A stretch of 32,586 nt of DNA from DATIHQ01 sp035480535 (GCA_035480535.1 DATIHQ010000044.1:1-32586); one strand, 5' to 3'; numbered from the stretch's first letter, positions 23,704 to 32,221 are shown. Program-made: numbers and translations. The notes: generated from the sequence alone by a model not told the origin.

Positions 23704-23736
23704 ACAACCTCCTCGCGCTTCGAGCGCGAATGCTGG

Positions 23737-24084
23737 TCACTTATGGAATTGGATGGCTTCTTTCTCTGTTGCGCAAATGTGGAGGATTTTATCGAATCCC
23801 GCCATTTTGATGACTTCATCCACTTCGCTGCTTACAGAAAAAAGGATTAAAGCTCCCTTTTTGGCTTTTAATTTTTTGGTAGCCGAGAGAAGAAGCCTCA
23901 TCCCGGCGCTGCTTAAATAATCAATTTGAGAGAAGTCGAGGAGCAAGTAGTTGTGGTGCTCGTCGGTGAGACTGTTTAACTTCCGCTCTAAAATGGGGGT
24001 GGTAGCGGCGTCGAGCCTTCCATCGATTCGGAGGATGATCCGATGTTCGATTTCTTCCAGCTCAATATGTAAACCGACGCCCAT
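23737..24084 (-). CDS. rsbV: STAS-domain anti-anti-sigma factor (RsbV-like)
   Basis: This single STAS domain of 115 residues is of the SpoIIAA/RsbV type, which binds and neutralises an anti-sigma kinase when unphosphorylated. The usual core is present: I-L-R-I-D-G-R-L-D-A-A-T-T-P, then L-L-L-D-F-S-Q-I-D-Y-L-S-S-A-G-M-R, where S59 aligns with the regulatory serine. AGAGG precedes the ATG at 24084; a longer frame to 24141 overlaps the KH gene and is not needed. Its partner kinase (RsbW) and phosphatase (RsbU) are not in the window. The position next to miaA fits the second chlamydial rsbV. Symbol given by family, not by a tested function. Confidence 0.9.
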   Translation of the reverse strand: MGVGLHIELEEIEHRIILRIDGRLDAATTPILERKLNSLTDEHHNYLLLDFSQIDYLSSAGMRLLLSATKKLKAKKGALILFSVSSEVDEVIKMAGFDKILHICATEKEAIQFHK

Positions 24085-24094
24085 TGAACCTCTT

Positions 24095-24325
24095 TTATTG
24101 GATGATTTCGAGATGAATGCGGCGTCCCATACGGGCGCCAATCGTCATAGCCAAGGTGCGAAGAGAGCGAATCACATTTCCTTTACGGCCGACGACTTTG
24201 CCCACATCTTCAGGGGCTACGCGGATTTCGACCAAGAGGCCGCTTTGTCCTTCTATTGTACGGACATCGACTTGATCGGGCTGATTCACCATGTTTTTTA
24301 TGATGTACGCGACAAATTCTTCCAT
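24095..24325 (-). CDS. khpA: KH-domain RNA-binding protein (KhpA/YlqC family)
   Basis: This 76-residue protein consists of one KH domain with the G-x-x-G loop G-R-K-G at 46-49 inside V-G-K-V-V-G-R-K-G-N-V-I-R-S-L-R. Length and the final H-L-E-I match the KhpA/YlqC family, small RNA-binding proteins linked in other bacteria to cell division and small-RNA function. AGGAGAG stands just before the ATG. The STAS gene starts 10 bases after its stop, so the two are probably co-transcribed with miaA. Confidence 0.93.
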   Translation of the reverse strand: MEEFVAYIIKNMVNQPDQVDVRTIEGQSGLLVEIRVAPEDVGKVVGRKGNVIRSLRTLAMTIGARMGRRIHLEIIQ

Positions 24326-24346
24326 AGTTCTCTCCTAAAGTTCCTC

Positions 24347-24375
24347 AGCATAGGGAAATCCTCGATTCAATTCAA
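24347..24375 (-). promoter_or_regulatory. Promoter of the KH-STAS-miaA operon
   Basis: On the - strand TTGAAT (24375-24370) and TATGCT (24352-24347), each four of six consensus matches, are separated by exactly 17 bases. The -10 box lies 21 bases before the KH gene ATG. Confidence 0.4.
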
Positions 24376-24414
24376 AGGATAAATCTTTTTACTAGCATAA
24401 AAAATCTTTCTGAG

Positions 24415-24420
24415 TATACT
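24415..24420 (+). promoter_or_regulatory. Possible -10 box of the Inc-like gene
   Basis: TATACT (five of six) lies 32 bases before the start codon at 24453. No good -35 box is found 16-18 bases upstream, so this is a weak call. Confidence 0.25.
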
Positions 24421-24452
24421 TCTCCCCTTTTCAACAACCCATGAGGTATTTT

Positions 24453-24854
24453 ATGTCAGCCCCAGCAGCCCCCGCCGTCACACAACCCCTTGTACCTTTA
24501 TACAACTATTGTATCGACAAACAAAATCGACATACCAGACTCATGGATACAATTAAAAATATCGTGGCGCTCGTTGCCGCTGTTTTAACAGGCTTCGGAA
24601 TTGGGATTGCACTCAGTACTGGCGCAGGAGTCTTGGTGACCTTCTTGTCTTTCTTTACTTATGATGCCTTACTGACTGCTTTAAACAGTCGATTTGCAAG
24701 CCGAAAGTTTGAGAATGCAGGCCTGGCGCTCACCTCCCCAGATTTCATCAAATTTGTGAACCAAAACCAAATCGATCTCAACCGAGATACAGTTTTTGGA
24801 GCCCACAAAGCTTATGTAATCCACTGCAAGGCCCAGCTCGCCCAAACCGCCTAG
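24453..24854 (+). CDS. Small protein with bilobed hydrophobic domain, Inc-like
   Basis: This is a 133-residue protein of no recognised family. The ATG at 24453 has GAGG 6 bases upstream; an ATG four codons earlier has no ribosome site. The N-terminus is Ala/Pro-rich (M-S-A-P-A-A-P-A-V) and lacks a cleavable signal. Two adjacent hydrophobic stretches lie at about 35-55 (I-V-A-L-V-A-A-V-L-T-G-F-G-I-G-I-A-L) and 58-75 (G-V-L-V-T-F-L-S-F-F-T), separated only by S-T-G-A. This bilobed hairpin is the hallmark of chlamydial inclusion-membrane (Inc) proteins, which are type III secreted. The Inc reading is inference; an ordinary small membrane protein is the alternative. It is inserted between the KH operon and ftsQ and shares the 4-base CTAG with the ftsQ end. 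Confidence 0.65.
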   Translation: MSAPAAPAVTQPLVPLYNYCIDKQNRHTRLMDTIKNIVALVAAVLTGFGIGIALSTGAGVLVTFLSFFTYDALLTALNSRFASRKFENAGLALTSPDFIKFVNQNQIDLNRDTVFGAHKAYVIHCKAQLAQTA

Positions 24855-25765
24855 CCATTGTTTTCGATGAAGGCCAGCTGAGGAATCCTTAAATCGATGA
24901 TCCGGGGCGCAAACCTTCCATTCCCCGGGATTGTGGCGACTTGGCGGCGGTAGTCTTCGATCATGTTCTTGCGCAGGGCAAAGAAATTGCCGAGCTGCTG
25001 CGTATATTCCTTCGGCGCCAGGCGAAGGATTTTAGGGAAAACGCAAACCATTTCCTGGTCGTTTTGCTTAAACGTGATCTCTTCCTCCGTAAACAAAACA
25101 ATCTCCCGCCCGCCTAGACTTGTCGCAAAGGCATTTGACACATCGATTCGCTTAACTCTTAACCCTTCTTTCCACGAAGATCCTTCCAAGAACTGCAAGA
25201 TCTCCAATGCGAGATTCAAATAACGGTTCTTGACGGGCGTAAGCCACTGCCCCCCCTTACGCCCCGATGGATCTTCGAGAGACCCAAAAGGAGGCAGTCC
25301 AAGATAAATTTCGGGAAGCTTTTTGGGAGAAAAAAAGGGGGTAACAGGAAATAGAAACCCGTCGCGATCGATCGCAGTGTTGCAATAGTCGGCGAGCCAG
25401 GCGATGGGCTTGCGCACCTCATACTCGATATAGAGCGTACTCGGGGGAATGCGCTTGAGCTTGGCCTGGGCAATGAGCGGCGATGCTAGAAGCTTTTGCT
25501 CTGCCTTTTTGATATCCAAAGCATAAAGAGAGAGAGGAATATCGGAAGAGAGACTGAGAAGTTCGGCTAGATAAGAAGTTTTCAATGCTTCTTTTTCGGG
25601 CCCCGTTTGAAGGATGGCGACGATTTGGTATTTGGGGTCAGTCAACTGTTGATGGTGATGGCGAGACCAAAGAGTATAGGCCCCTAAAGACAAGGCGAGA
25701 GTCAAGCCTGTTGAGCCAAAGAGGCAAAAGAGGGCTTGTCGCATCGTCCATTGGGGAGAATCCAT
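24851..25765 (-). CDS. ftsQ: Cell division protein FtsQ
   Basis: This 304-residue bitopic inner-membrane protein belongs to the divisome. It has a short cytoplasmic N-terminus, one membrane helix (about 10-30, F-C-L-F-G-S-T-G-L-T-L-A-L-S-L), and a POTRA-like domain: I-P-L-S-L-Y-A-L-D-I-K-K-A-E-Q-K-L-L, then A-K-L-K-R-I-P-P-S-T-L-Y-I. The rest is an FtsQ beta region with D-R-D-G-F-L-F-P. The ATG at 25765 overlaps the murC-ddl stop as TGATG; a TTG one codon upstream is possible. Position after murC-ddl confirms the call. FtsQ is divergent in Chlamydiae, so sequence alone would give less certainty. No ftsA or ftsZ follows. Confidence 0.85.
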   Translation of the reverse strand: MDSPQWTMRQALFCLFGSTGLTLALSLGAYTLWSRHHHQQLTDPKYQIVAILQTGPEKEALKTSYLAELLSLSSDIPLSLYALDIKKAEQKLLASPLIAQAKLKRIPPSTLYIEYEVRKPIAWLADYCNTAIDRDGFLFPVTPFFSPKKLPEIYLGLPPFGSLEDPSGRKGGQWLTPVKNRYLNLALEILQFLEGSSWKEGLRVKRIDVSNAFATSLGGREIVLFTEEEITFKQNDQEMVCVFPKILRLAPKEYTQQLGNFFALRKNMIEDYRRQVATIPGNGRFAPRIIDLRIPQLAFIENNG

Positions 25766-28140
25766 CAATGGCCTCGAATTTCTGTGAGACGCCGGCTTCG
25801 CTGCATGGCGAGGGCGATCATCTCATCGTTGATTTGCCCGCGGGAAACGCCGCTCGCTTCCCACATTTGAGGGAATGCGCTGGTAGGCGTAAATCCAGGG
25901 AAGGGATTGATCTCATTGAACCAAAAGTGCCCTTTTCGATCAAAAAAGAAGTCGACCCGAGCGAGTCCCTTGCAGCCAAGGATTCGATAGACTTTTTCCG
26001 CGAGTTCTTTGCCCAGCTTTTGGTCGAGTTCGGGAATCGAGGGGGGAATCAAAACAGGCGAGGCATTGGCCCCATATTTCGATTCATAATCATGGAATTC
26101 TCCCTTCACCAAAATTTCAAGGGGCAGCGCCGTTCGAATGTACTCATTTCCCAGGATAGCAAATTCAATCTGCCTCCCTTCGATATGCTTCTCTACAATG
26201 ACGACGTCGTCGTAATAAAAGGCATCCTCTGCCCGTTTAGAGGCTTCCTGGGAGGAATTGACCCGGTAGACGCCGATACTGGAACCGAGATGCACCGGTT
26301 TGATCCAAACGGGATAGGAAAGCTCTTTTTCAATCTTCCTTAACAGCTGACTGGGATCTTTCCGATAGGAAACGATGTCCATTTCAAAATAGGGAGGGGT
26401 GGGCACGTTGTGCAAGAGGGCAATTTGTTTTGCCCAGCTTTTCTGCATGCAAATGGCCCCCGAGCGATAATCGCAGCCCGCATAGGGAATCTGCAAGGTA
26501 TCGAGAAGCCCCGGAATCATCCCATCTTCTCCTTGCGGGCCGTGAAGCACGGGGAGAAAGACATCGCATTTCAATAGCTCTTGGAGGATATCGGGGGTTA
26601 ACCGAGTTCCGTTAAGGCGTATTTTATTTTCTAGTTTTTCAATGACATCGGAACCTGCCAGCCAATCCCCTTCTTTGGTGATCCCAAAGAGTTTAATTTC
26701 ATAAACAGAAGGGTCCATGGCTTGGGTGATTTGGCGAGTGGACATCAGCGATACGGGGTGTTCTGCCGAAGTGCCGCCGCAAATGACACCCACTGCAATT
26801 TTTGGCGCCCGCTCCGCATATTGTTTAAGAATCGGCTCTCCCGCGCGAGTGACATCGCCTGCACCGATGGTGAGAACCACATCGAGCGGCTTTAAAATTT
26901 GAGCGACCCCCGCTTCAAGATGCTGCCGCGGGAAAAAATGGAGCCGCGCGCCGAGTTTCTCTCTCATCTTTGTATAAAGCGCCGCGCTCGTGATCCCCTC
27001 GATCGGAGCCTCCCCCGCGCTATAGATGTCAGTTAACACCACTTCATCTGCCTGGCTAAAGCAGTGGAGATATTCTTCGAATAGATCCCGAACTCGGGTG
27101 AAGCGATGGGGTTGAAACACGGCGACGAGGCGCCTTTCTCTCACATGGTCCCGAAGCGCCTGCAGCGTAGCTGCGATTTCAGTGGGGTGGTGTCCATAAT
27201 CGTCGTAGAGAGCGACCTTATGCGCCTCCCCCTTTTTCTCCAGGCGCCGCTGAGTACCCGAAAATTTGGCAAAGGCTCTTCGAATGGCCTCTTCAGGAAT
27301 ATTTAAACTGAGGGCGAGTCCAAACACGGCCGCCCCATTGAGGGCATTGTGCCTCCCCAAAAGGGAGAGTGCAATGTCTGTATGTTCATTCAAATCAAAA
27401 CAAATCCCCTGTTCCGTTTGATGAAAGGAAGTGATCCTCAACTGCGCTTTTTCTGAAAAGCCGTAAGAAATTCCTTTCGGCTGCAATTTAGAAAGACGCG
27501 CATCATCTCCACACCAAAAGAGGTTCTTTGAGTCTTTTGCTAATCCAAAAAACTGCTGAAAGGCCCCGTCGAGTTTCTCTTCAGAACCCCAATAATCGAG
27601 GTGATCATTTTCTAAATTGGTGACAATCGCGCCAAAGGGAACAGTTTTTAAGAAGGAGCCATCGCTCTCATCTGCCTCGGCGATGAAATAGCCCCCATTT
27701 CCCGCTTTTCCATTTGTTTTCAGCGAGTTGAGGATGCCCCCGATCACAAAAGAAGGGTCTAGATTCGCCTCTAAAAATACAGCGGTTAAAAGAGCCGTTG
27801 TCGTGGTCTTCCCATGCGTACCTGTGACGAGAAGGTTTTTCTTTCCTTTCATCAGCTGATCTAAAAGATCGGAGCGATGGAGGAGAGGAAGTTTCAGCTC
27901 TTTGGCTCTCACAACCTCTACATTCGAATCTTTTACAGCGCTGCTATAGACAACTGTCGTCCCTGGATGGATCGCTTCTGCCTGATGCCCCACTTGGATC
28001 GAAATTCCCTCACTTTGCAGCTCCGTGAGCAGAGGACTCAGCGCCGCGTCGCTCCCCTGCACTTGATGCCCTTTTTGAATGAGGATGCGCGCTAAAGCGC
28101 TCATTCCAATGCCGCCAAGTCCAATCAAATGGTACTTCAT
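25765..28140 (-). CDS. murC-ddl: Fused UDP-N-acetylmuramate-L-alanine ligase / D-alanine-D-alanine ligase
   Basis: This 791-residue bifunctional protein is characteristic of Chlamydiae. Residues 1 to about 445 are MurC, with the N-terminal G-L-G-G-I-G-M-S loop (7-14) and the ATP loop G-T-H-G-K-T-T-T (107-114). From about 447 the Ddl part begins with K-I-A-V-G-V-I-C-G-G-T-S-A-E-H and continues with H-G-P-Q-G-E-D-G, K-P-V-H-L-G-S-S-I-G and the C-terminal A-R-V-D-F-F and E-I-N-P-F-P-G-F metal/ATP site. It makes both UDP-MurNAc-Ala and the D-Ala-D-Ala dipeptide for peptidoglycan. It overlaps murG by 4 bases and ftsQ by 1. Confidence 0.97.
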   Translation of the reverse strand: MKYHLIGLGGIGMSALARILIQKGHQVQGSDAALSPLLTELQSEGISIQVGHQAEAIHPGTTVVYSSAVKDSNVEVVRAKELKLPLLHRSDLLDQLMKGKKNLLVTGTHGKTTTTALLTAVFLEANLDPSFVIGGILNSLKTNGKAGNGGYFIAEADESDGSFLKTVPFGAIVTNLENDHLDYWGSEEKLDGAFQQFFGLAKDSKNLFWCGDDARLSKLQPKGISYGFSEKAQLRITSFHQTEQGICFDLNEHTDIALSLLGRHNALNGAAVFGLALSLNIPEEAIRRAFAKFSGTQRRLEKKGEAHKVALYDDYGHHPTEIAATLQALRDHVRERRLVAVFQPHRFTRVRDLFEEYLHCFSQADEVVLTDIYSAGEAPIEGITSAALYTKMREKLGARLHFFPRQHLEAGVAQILKPLDVVLTIGAGDVTRAGEPILKQYAERAPKIAVGVICGGTSAEHPVSLMSTRQITQAMDPSVYEIKLFGITKEGDWLAGSDVIEKLENKIRLNGTRLTPDILQELLKCDVFLPVLHGPQGEDGMIPGLLDTLQIPYAGCDYRSGAICMQKSWAKQIALLHNVPTPPYFEMDIVSYRKDPSQLLRKIEKELSYPVWIKPVHLGSSIGVYRVNSSQEASKRAEDAFYYDDVVIVEKHIEGRQIEFAILGNEYIRTALPLEILVKGEFHDYESKYGANASPVLIPPSIPELDQKLGKELAEKVYRILGCKGLARVDFFFDRKGHFWFNEINPFPGFTPTSAFPQMWEASGVSRGQINDEMIALAMQRSRRLTEIRGH

Positions 28141-29177
28141 CTCTTTCCTACACTTTTTATGAGAGCGCCAAAATCGATCTTTGCCGGTTCATGCAACAGC
28201 GCTTTTCTCAGAGCTTCCACATAGTTTGCTTTTTCTTTCCAAAGAATTTCCAGCTCCTCGGCCATCTTCTCTGCCGATGCCTCCGATTGGATCAAGAGTC
28301 TCCCCCCGCCTATTTTTTGTGCCAAAAACTGCCCATTGATCTTCTGATGATCCTCCGCCGCGTAAGGATAGGGGATTAAAAGCGCCGGTTTTTGAAAGCG
28401 GATGAGCTCTGCCATTGTCCCTGCGCCCGATCTGCAAACCACAAGATCAGCCGCGGCATACGCTTGCGGCATTTCTTTCTCAAATTCTTTCACGGCTGCA
28501 GAACTAGAATACTCCGCCTTTCCCCCAATTCCCGTGAAATGCACCACCTGAAAGTCATATCCCTTCTGCTGCAAAAGCGCAGCGGCTTTCGGAAATTCCC
28601 GATTGAGGAACGCAGCTCCCTGCGAGCCCCCGAAAACCAGAATCGTGAATCGAGAGACATTTAGCCCATACGCTTGGCGCGCCTCTTCTGCTTCCCAAGC
28701 CCTTCTCTTCATCCAGGGCAAAAAAGGAACCAAAACGCTTTTTCGATTTTCGATGGGAAATTGGCAGGCAATTTTTTCCGCTGCAGGAATGAAAAGACGG
28801 TTTACTTTTCCCAAAATGCAATTCGCCTCGAAAAGAACCATTTTTTTTCGCAAGAGAGCCGCCGCCAAAAGAAGAGGAAAACTATGATAGCTGCCAAATC
28901 CCACCACCACATCTGGCTTAAAGCGGCGAATTAAGGCAACGCTTTGCCAAAATCCTTTCCAAACCGCTTTTAGGAAGGGAAAGATTTCCTTCACCGGCGC
29001 CGAGGCGATCTCCTGAAATGGAATTTTCTCTCTCTTGAAAAATGGGCTATCCTGCAGCTTATAGCCGGCAAAAAAGAGATCGCAATCCCCCTCTTTTAAC
29101 AGCAATTCGCAAAGCTGCTGCGCGGGAAATAAATGCCCCCCCGTTCCCCCTGCTGCAATCAAAATTCTAAGTCTCAT
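28137..29177 (-). CDS. murG: UDP-GlcNAc:lipid I N-acetylglucosaminyltransferase
   Basis: It converts lipid I to lipid II on the cytoplasmic face of the inner membrane. The protein has 346 residues. The N-terminal loop is A-G-G-T-G-G-H-L-F-P-A (9-19), and the UDP-GlcNAc site has V-F-G-G-S-Q-G-A and V-C-R-S-G-A-G-T-M-A-E-L. The ATG at 29177 overlaps the ftsW end by 11 bases; the start is fixed by the conserved M-R-L-R-I-L-I-A-A-G-G. The stop overlaps the murC-ddl ATG (ATGA). Confidence 0.97.
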   Translation of the reverse strand: MRLRILIAAGGTGGHLFPAQQLCELLLKEGDCDLFFAGYKLQDSPFFKREKIPFQEIASAPVKEIFPFLKAVWKGFWQSVALIRRFKPDVVVGFGSYHSFPLLLAAALLRKKMVLFEANCILGKVNRLFIPAAEKIACQFPIENRKSVLVPFLPWMKRRAWEAEEARQAYGLNVSRFTILVFGGSQGAAFLNREFPKAAALLQQKGYDFQVVHFTGIGGKAEYSSSAAVKEFEKEMPQAYAAADLVVCRSGAGTMAELIRFQKPALLIPYPYAAEDHQKINGQFLAQKIGGGRLLIQSEASAEKMAEELEILWKEKANYVEALRKALLHEPAKIDFGALIKSVGKR

Positions 29178-30270
29178 AGATTTCTCGTTTGGATTTACGG
29201 GAAATATCGAGGAGGATAAATAAAATGGCGATGTTGACCATCAACGAAGTGCCTCCCTGCGAAAAGAAGGGCAGGGTCATCCCTTTGCTGGGCAATAATC
29301 CAGAGACAATTCCTAAATTTAAAAAAGCTTGCAGCGAGATGAGAAAGGTTAAGATGGCCGCGAATAGAAAGGCCGCAGGATCGACGGTTCGAATGGCAAC
29401 GACAAATCCCGCATAGGAAAAAATAAGATAAAGAGCAATCAGGGCCAAAACTCCGATAAATCCAGTTTCCTCCGCATAGATAGCGGCGATGTAGTCGCTT
29501 CTTGCCTCGGGCAAATAATTGAGTTTTTGCAAACTTTCACCGAGGCCTCTCCCCAAAAGCTTACCGGAGCCCGCTGCGATTTTCGCCTGGTGAGGCTGAT
29601 GCCCTTTTCCCTTCAGATCGAGCTCGGGGTGAAAATAAATTTCTAAACGATTCTTCACATGAGGCATTTGAAAAGCAAGGACGGATCCCAAGCCGACCAA
29701 TGTTAAAAGAGGAATGGCCCAATAAACCAATCGGATGCGGGTGAGGAAAAAAAGGACGATTAAAAGAGCTACGATGATCGCGGTTGTCCCATTGTCGGGC
29801 TCAATTAAAATCAGGGCGATTGGAATGGAAAGCCATCCGAGAATCTTTAAGAAAGGAATCAACTGTATTGGCTTTTCTTGCTGCAAAACCCACCGAATGT
29901 ACACTGCAGGAATTAAGATCTTAATGCATTCGGAGGGTTGAAGGGAATAGCCAAAAAAAACAAGCCAGCGCCTCGCCCCATTGATCGTCGATCCCACTCC
30001 GGGAATGAGGAGAAGAAGCAAGAGGAAAATTCCCCCGATTAAAAGAGGGCCACTCCAGCGGATGATCGATTCATAGCCCCATCTATAGGCGACCATTCCA
30101 CAGAGAATGCCCACAACGCCGTAAATCATCTGTTTCAAGAGCGCCGTGTGAGTGCTCACATCCAGCGAGCGGTCGATGATCTCGGCCGCCGTCGTGTTGA
30201 ACACCATCAGAAGCCCGATGGAAAAAAGCAACGACACCGAAATAATGAGCCAAAGGGACGCCCGCGTCAC
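29167..30270 (-). CDS. ftsW: Peptidoglycan glycosyltransferase FtsW (SEDS family)
   Basis: This 367-residue polytopic membrane protein with about ten helices is the SEDS polymerase of septal peptidoglycan. SEDS features include N-G-A-R-R-W-L (about 98-104), Q-P-S-E, E-P-D-N-G-T, the G-K-G-H-Q-P-H-Q-A loop followed by A-A-G-S-G-K-L-L-G-R-G-L-G-E-S-L-Q-K-L-N-Y-L, and L-P-S-K-G-M-T-L-P-F-F-S-Q-G-G-T-S near the end. The start is a GTG at 30270 with AAGG 8 bases upstream, and 5 bases separate it from the nlpD stop. Confidence 0.96.
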   Translation of the reverse strand: MTRASLWLIISVSLLFSIGLLMVFNTTAAEIIDRSLDVSTHTALLKQMIYGVVGILCGMVAYRWGYESIIRWSGPLLIGGIFLLLLLLIPGVGSTINGARRWLVFFGYSLQPSECIKILIPAVYIRWVLQQEKPIQLIPFLKILGWLSIPIALILIEPDNGTTAIIVALLIVLFFLTRIRLVYWAIPLLTLVGLGSVLAFQMPHVKNRLEIYFHPELDLKGKGHQPHQAKIAAGSGKLLGRGLGESLQKLNYLPEARSDYIAAIYAEETGFIGVLALIALYLIFSYAGFVVAIRTVDPAAFLFAAILTFLISLQAFLNLGIVSGLLPSKGMTLPFFSQGGTSLMVNIAILFILLDISRKSKREIYET

Positions 30271-30275
30271 AAAAG

Positions 30276-31013
30276 TTACCTTGTCCGGAGGCGGTCGCCT
30301 GGCTTTAATTTTCGAGCGCGCTCTTCATTGAGGCTATTCAATCGCAGAAGTTCCTCAACTTTAATGTGATGCTTCATCGCAATCGTCCAAGGATTATCCC
30401 CTACTTTCACCGTATAATATTCAGGTCCAAAAGTCTCTTTTGCAACGGTCGCGGGTTTAGGTTTTGGCTGAGAGGCCAATGATTTTTCAGTGGGAATCTT
30501 TAAAACTTGTCCAATGCGCAAAAAAGTGTTGAGCAAGTGGTTTACTTTTATGATTTCATCTACACTCGTATGATGTGCCTTGGCGATTTTCTCCAAGCTT
30601 TCCCCTTTTTTCACGACCACTTCGCAAAAGGGCGGCTGAGCAGCAGGAGCTGCGGCTGCAACAGGCGCCGCCTCGGGAACTAAGGGAGGGAGTTTATGCA
30701 CCAACACTTCATTTGCATTCGGAATGGCGGCCGCTTCAGTAAGAGCTGGCGTTGCGATTTGCCCCTGCGGGGTGAGTTCTTTGAAGTTGGGAAGGATGAT
30801 TTCATTTTGGGGCGTCACAGCTAAGGGTTGGCGCATCGCTAAATCAGCCGCATCGCCAAAGAGGGGCTTATCCTCTAATTTTGGCACGGCATCCCCTATC
30901 AAAGTAGAGGGAGTGATCACTTCTTCCTGAGTCGTCAAGGCTGCGATCAAGAGGACGGCTAAAAGTCCGGCGTTGATCAGCACCGCAATCAGGATTGTAT
31001 TTTTTCGATTCAT
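30276..31013 (-). CDS. nlpD: LysM-domain cell envelope protein (NlpD-like, no peptidase domain)
   Basis: This 245-residue protein has an N-terminal membrane anchor (about 7-26, T-I-L-I-A-V-L-I-N-A-G-L-L), a Pro/Ala-rich linker (about 30-125) and two LysM peptidoglycan-binding modules. LysM 1 (about 128-173) contains V-K-K-G-E-S-L-E-K-I-A, and LysM 2 (about 199-243) contains V-K-V-G-D-N-P-W-T-I-A. No M23 peptidase domain follows, so it is a wall-binding protein or activator rather than an enzyme. Chlamydial annotations call this position nlpD; the name is kept for synteny. It overlaps murD by 4 bases (ATGA). The protein would sit in the periplasm between the membrane and the transient septal peptidoglycan. 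Confidence 0.88.
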   Translation of the reverse strand: MNRKNTILIAVLINAGLLAVLLIAALTTQEEVITPSTLIGDAVPKLEDKPLFGDAADLAMRQPLAVTPQNEIILPNFKELTPQGQIATPALTEAAAIPNANEVLVHKLPPLVPEAAPVAAAAPAAQPPFCEVVVKKGESLEKIAKAHHTSVDEIIKVNHLLNTFLRIGQVLKIPTEKSLASQPKPKPATVAKETFGPEYYTVKVGDNPWTIAMKHHIKVEELLRLNSLNEERARKLKPGDRLRTR

Positions 31014-32221
31014 TCAATCTCCTTCACCATGCGCTTAAATTCTTCTCCTCGGTGTTCGAAGTTCCGAAATTGGTCATAACTCGAACATCCCGGAGAAAGA
31101 AGCACGGCCTCTTTTTCTTTTGCATTCATCTTCGCGCAAGTTACAGCTTCTTGCAAGGTTTTTACTCGTTGGAAAGGAAAAGCCGATGCCAATTCTTGTT
31201 CCATTTTACCCGCCGCTTCGCCATAGGCAATGATCTTCTTCACCTTTCCCTGAAAACAGGAAATCCAAGGGCGATAGGAAGCCCCTTTATGAACGCCTCC
31301 GATCAACAAAATAATCGGGCCATCCATCAGATCGATTGCATGCATCACTGAATGAATATTCGACGATTTACTGTCGTTATAATAAGAGGTACCCCCAATA
31401 TCTGCGACCCATTCAATTCGATGAGGCGGCTTGCGAAACGTTTCCAATCCACTCCAAAACTCCTCTTTGGACACGCCAAAATGGGTGCAAAAAGGAATTG
31501 CGGCCTGAATATTTTTCTTTATACCCAATTTTATATACCGTGCCGCATCAATCGGCGCAACAATTTCCTCAAATACTTGAGCCCTCTCCACTCCCCATTC
31601 GTCCCGCACCTCTCTCGCAACCCACAGCTCTCCCCCTGCCTTCAAACATTCCCCTATCCGCAGCTTCGCTTTTCCATATTCTTCCATCGACGCGTGGCGA
31701 TCCAAATGATTTGGCGTGATATTTAAAATCCCCGCCATCTCCAAACATTTCGTCCCCAATGTTTCCAGCTGAAACGAACTCAACTCCACCACCAAGATTT
31801 CCTCTGGATCAGCCTCCAACAAGTAACCGCAAAGGCTCTCCCCCACATTCCCTAAAGCCCTTGCCTTCTTCCCCGCCGCCCTCAAACAATGGGCGATCAG
31901 CAACACCGTCGTCGTCTTTCCATTGGAGCCGGTAATCCCTACACACCGGTTCCGAATAGATCTAAACGCCAGCTCAATTTCCCCAATAACCTCAATCCCC
32001 GCAGCAGCAGCCCTTCGGACAATCGGATGGCTCGGGGGAACACCGGGAGAAAGAATGACCTGACTAAAGCCATCTAATGGAAAATCATCTCGATCAATCT
32101 CAACTCCTTCCATCGCCTTTCGATCGACAGCGACGACCTCACGTCCACGGCTCCTCAAAAAAGCCGCCGCCGCCCTCCCGCTAATCCCATACCCAATCAC
32201 CAATGCTTTCATCAGGCCCAT
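31010..32221 (-). CDS. murD: UDP-N-acetylmuramoylalanine-D-glutamate ligase
   Basis: It adds D-glutamate to UDP-MurNAc-Ala. The protein has 403 residues, slightly short for MurD (about 440). The N-terminal Rossmann part begins A-L-V-I-G-Y-G-I-S-G-R-A, and the ATP loop is G-I-T-G-S-N-G-K-T-T-T (about 94-104). Then come E-L-S-S-F-Q-L-E, N-H-L-D-R-H and, near the C-terminus, L-L-S-P-G-C-S-S-Y-D-Q-F. The start is the ATG at 32221 or the ATG at 32212; neither has a clear ribosome site. A long hairpin ends about 10 bases before the first ATG. The stop overlaps nlpD. Confidence 0.95.
   Translation of the reverse strand: MGLMKALVIGYGISGRAAAAFLRSRGREVVAVDRKAMEGVEIDRDDFPLDGFSQVILSPGVPPSHPIVRRAAAAGIEVIGEIELAFRSIRNRCVGITGSNGKTTTVLLIAHCLRAAGKKARALGNVGESLCGYLLEADPEEILVVELSSFQLETLGTKCLEMAGILNITPNHLDRHASMEEYGKAKLRIGECLKAGGELWVAREVRDEWGVERAQVFEEIVAPIDAARYIKLGIKKNIQAAIPFCTHFGVSKEEFWSGLETFRKPPHRIEWVADIGGTSYYNDSKSSNIHSVMHAIDLMDGPIILLIGGVHKGASYRPWISCFQGKVKKIIAYGEAAGKMEQELASAFPFQRVKTLQEAVTCAKMNAKEKEAVLLSPGCSSYDQFRNFEHRGEEFKRMVKEIE

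Noticed and set aside
25585..26343. 252-residue open frame antisense to the ftsQ/murC-ddl junction
   Set aside because: It spans two conserved genes on the other strand and has no domain or ribosome site.
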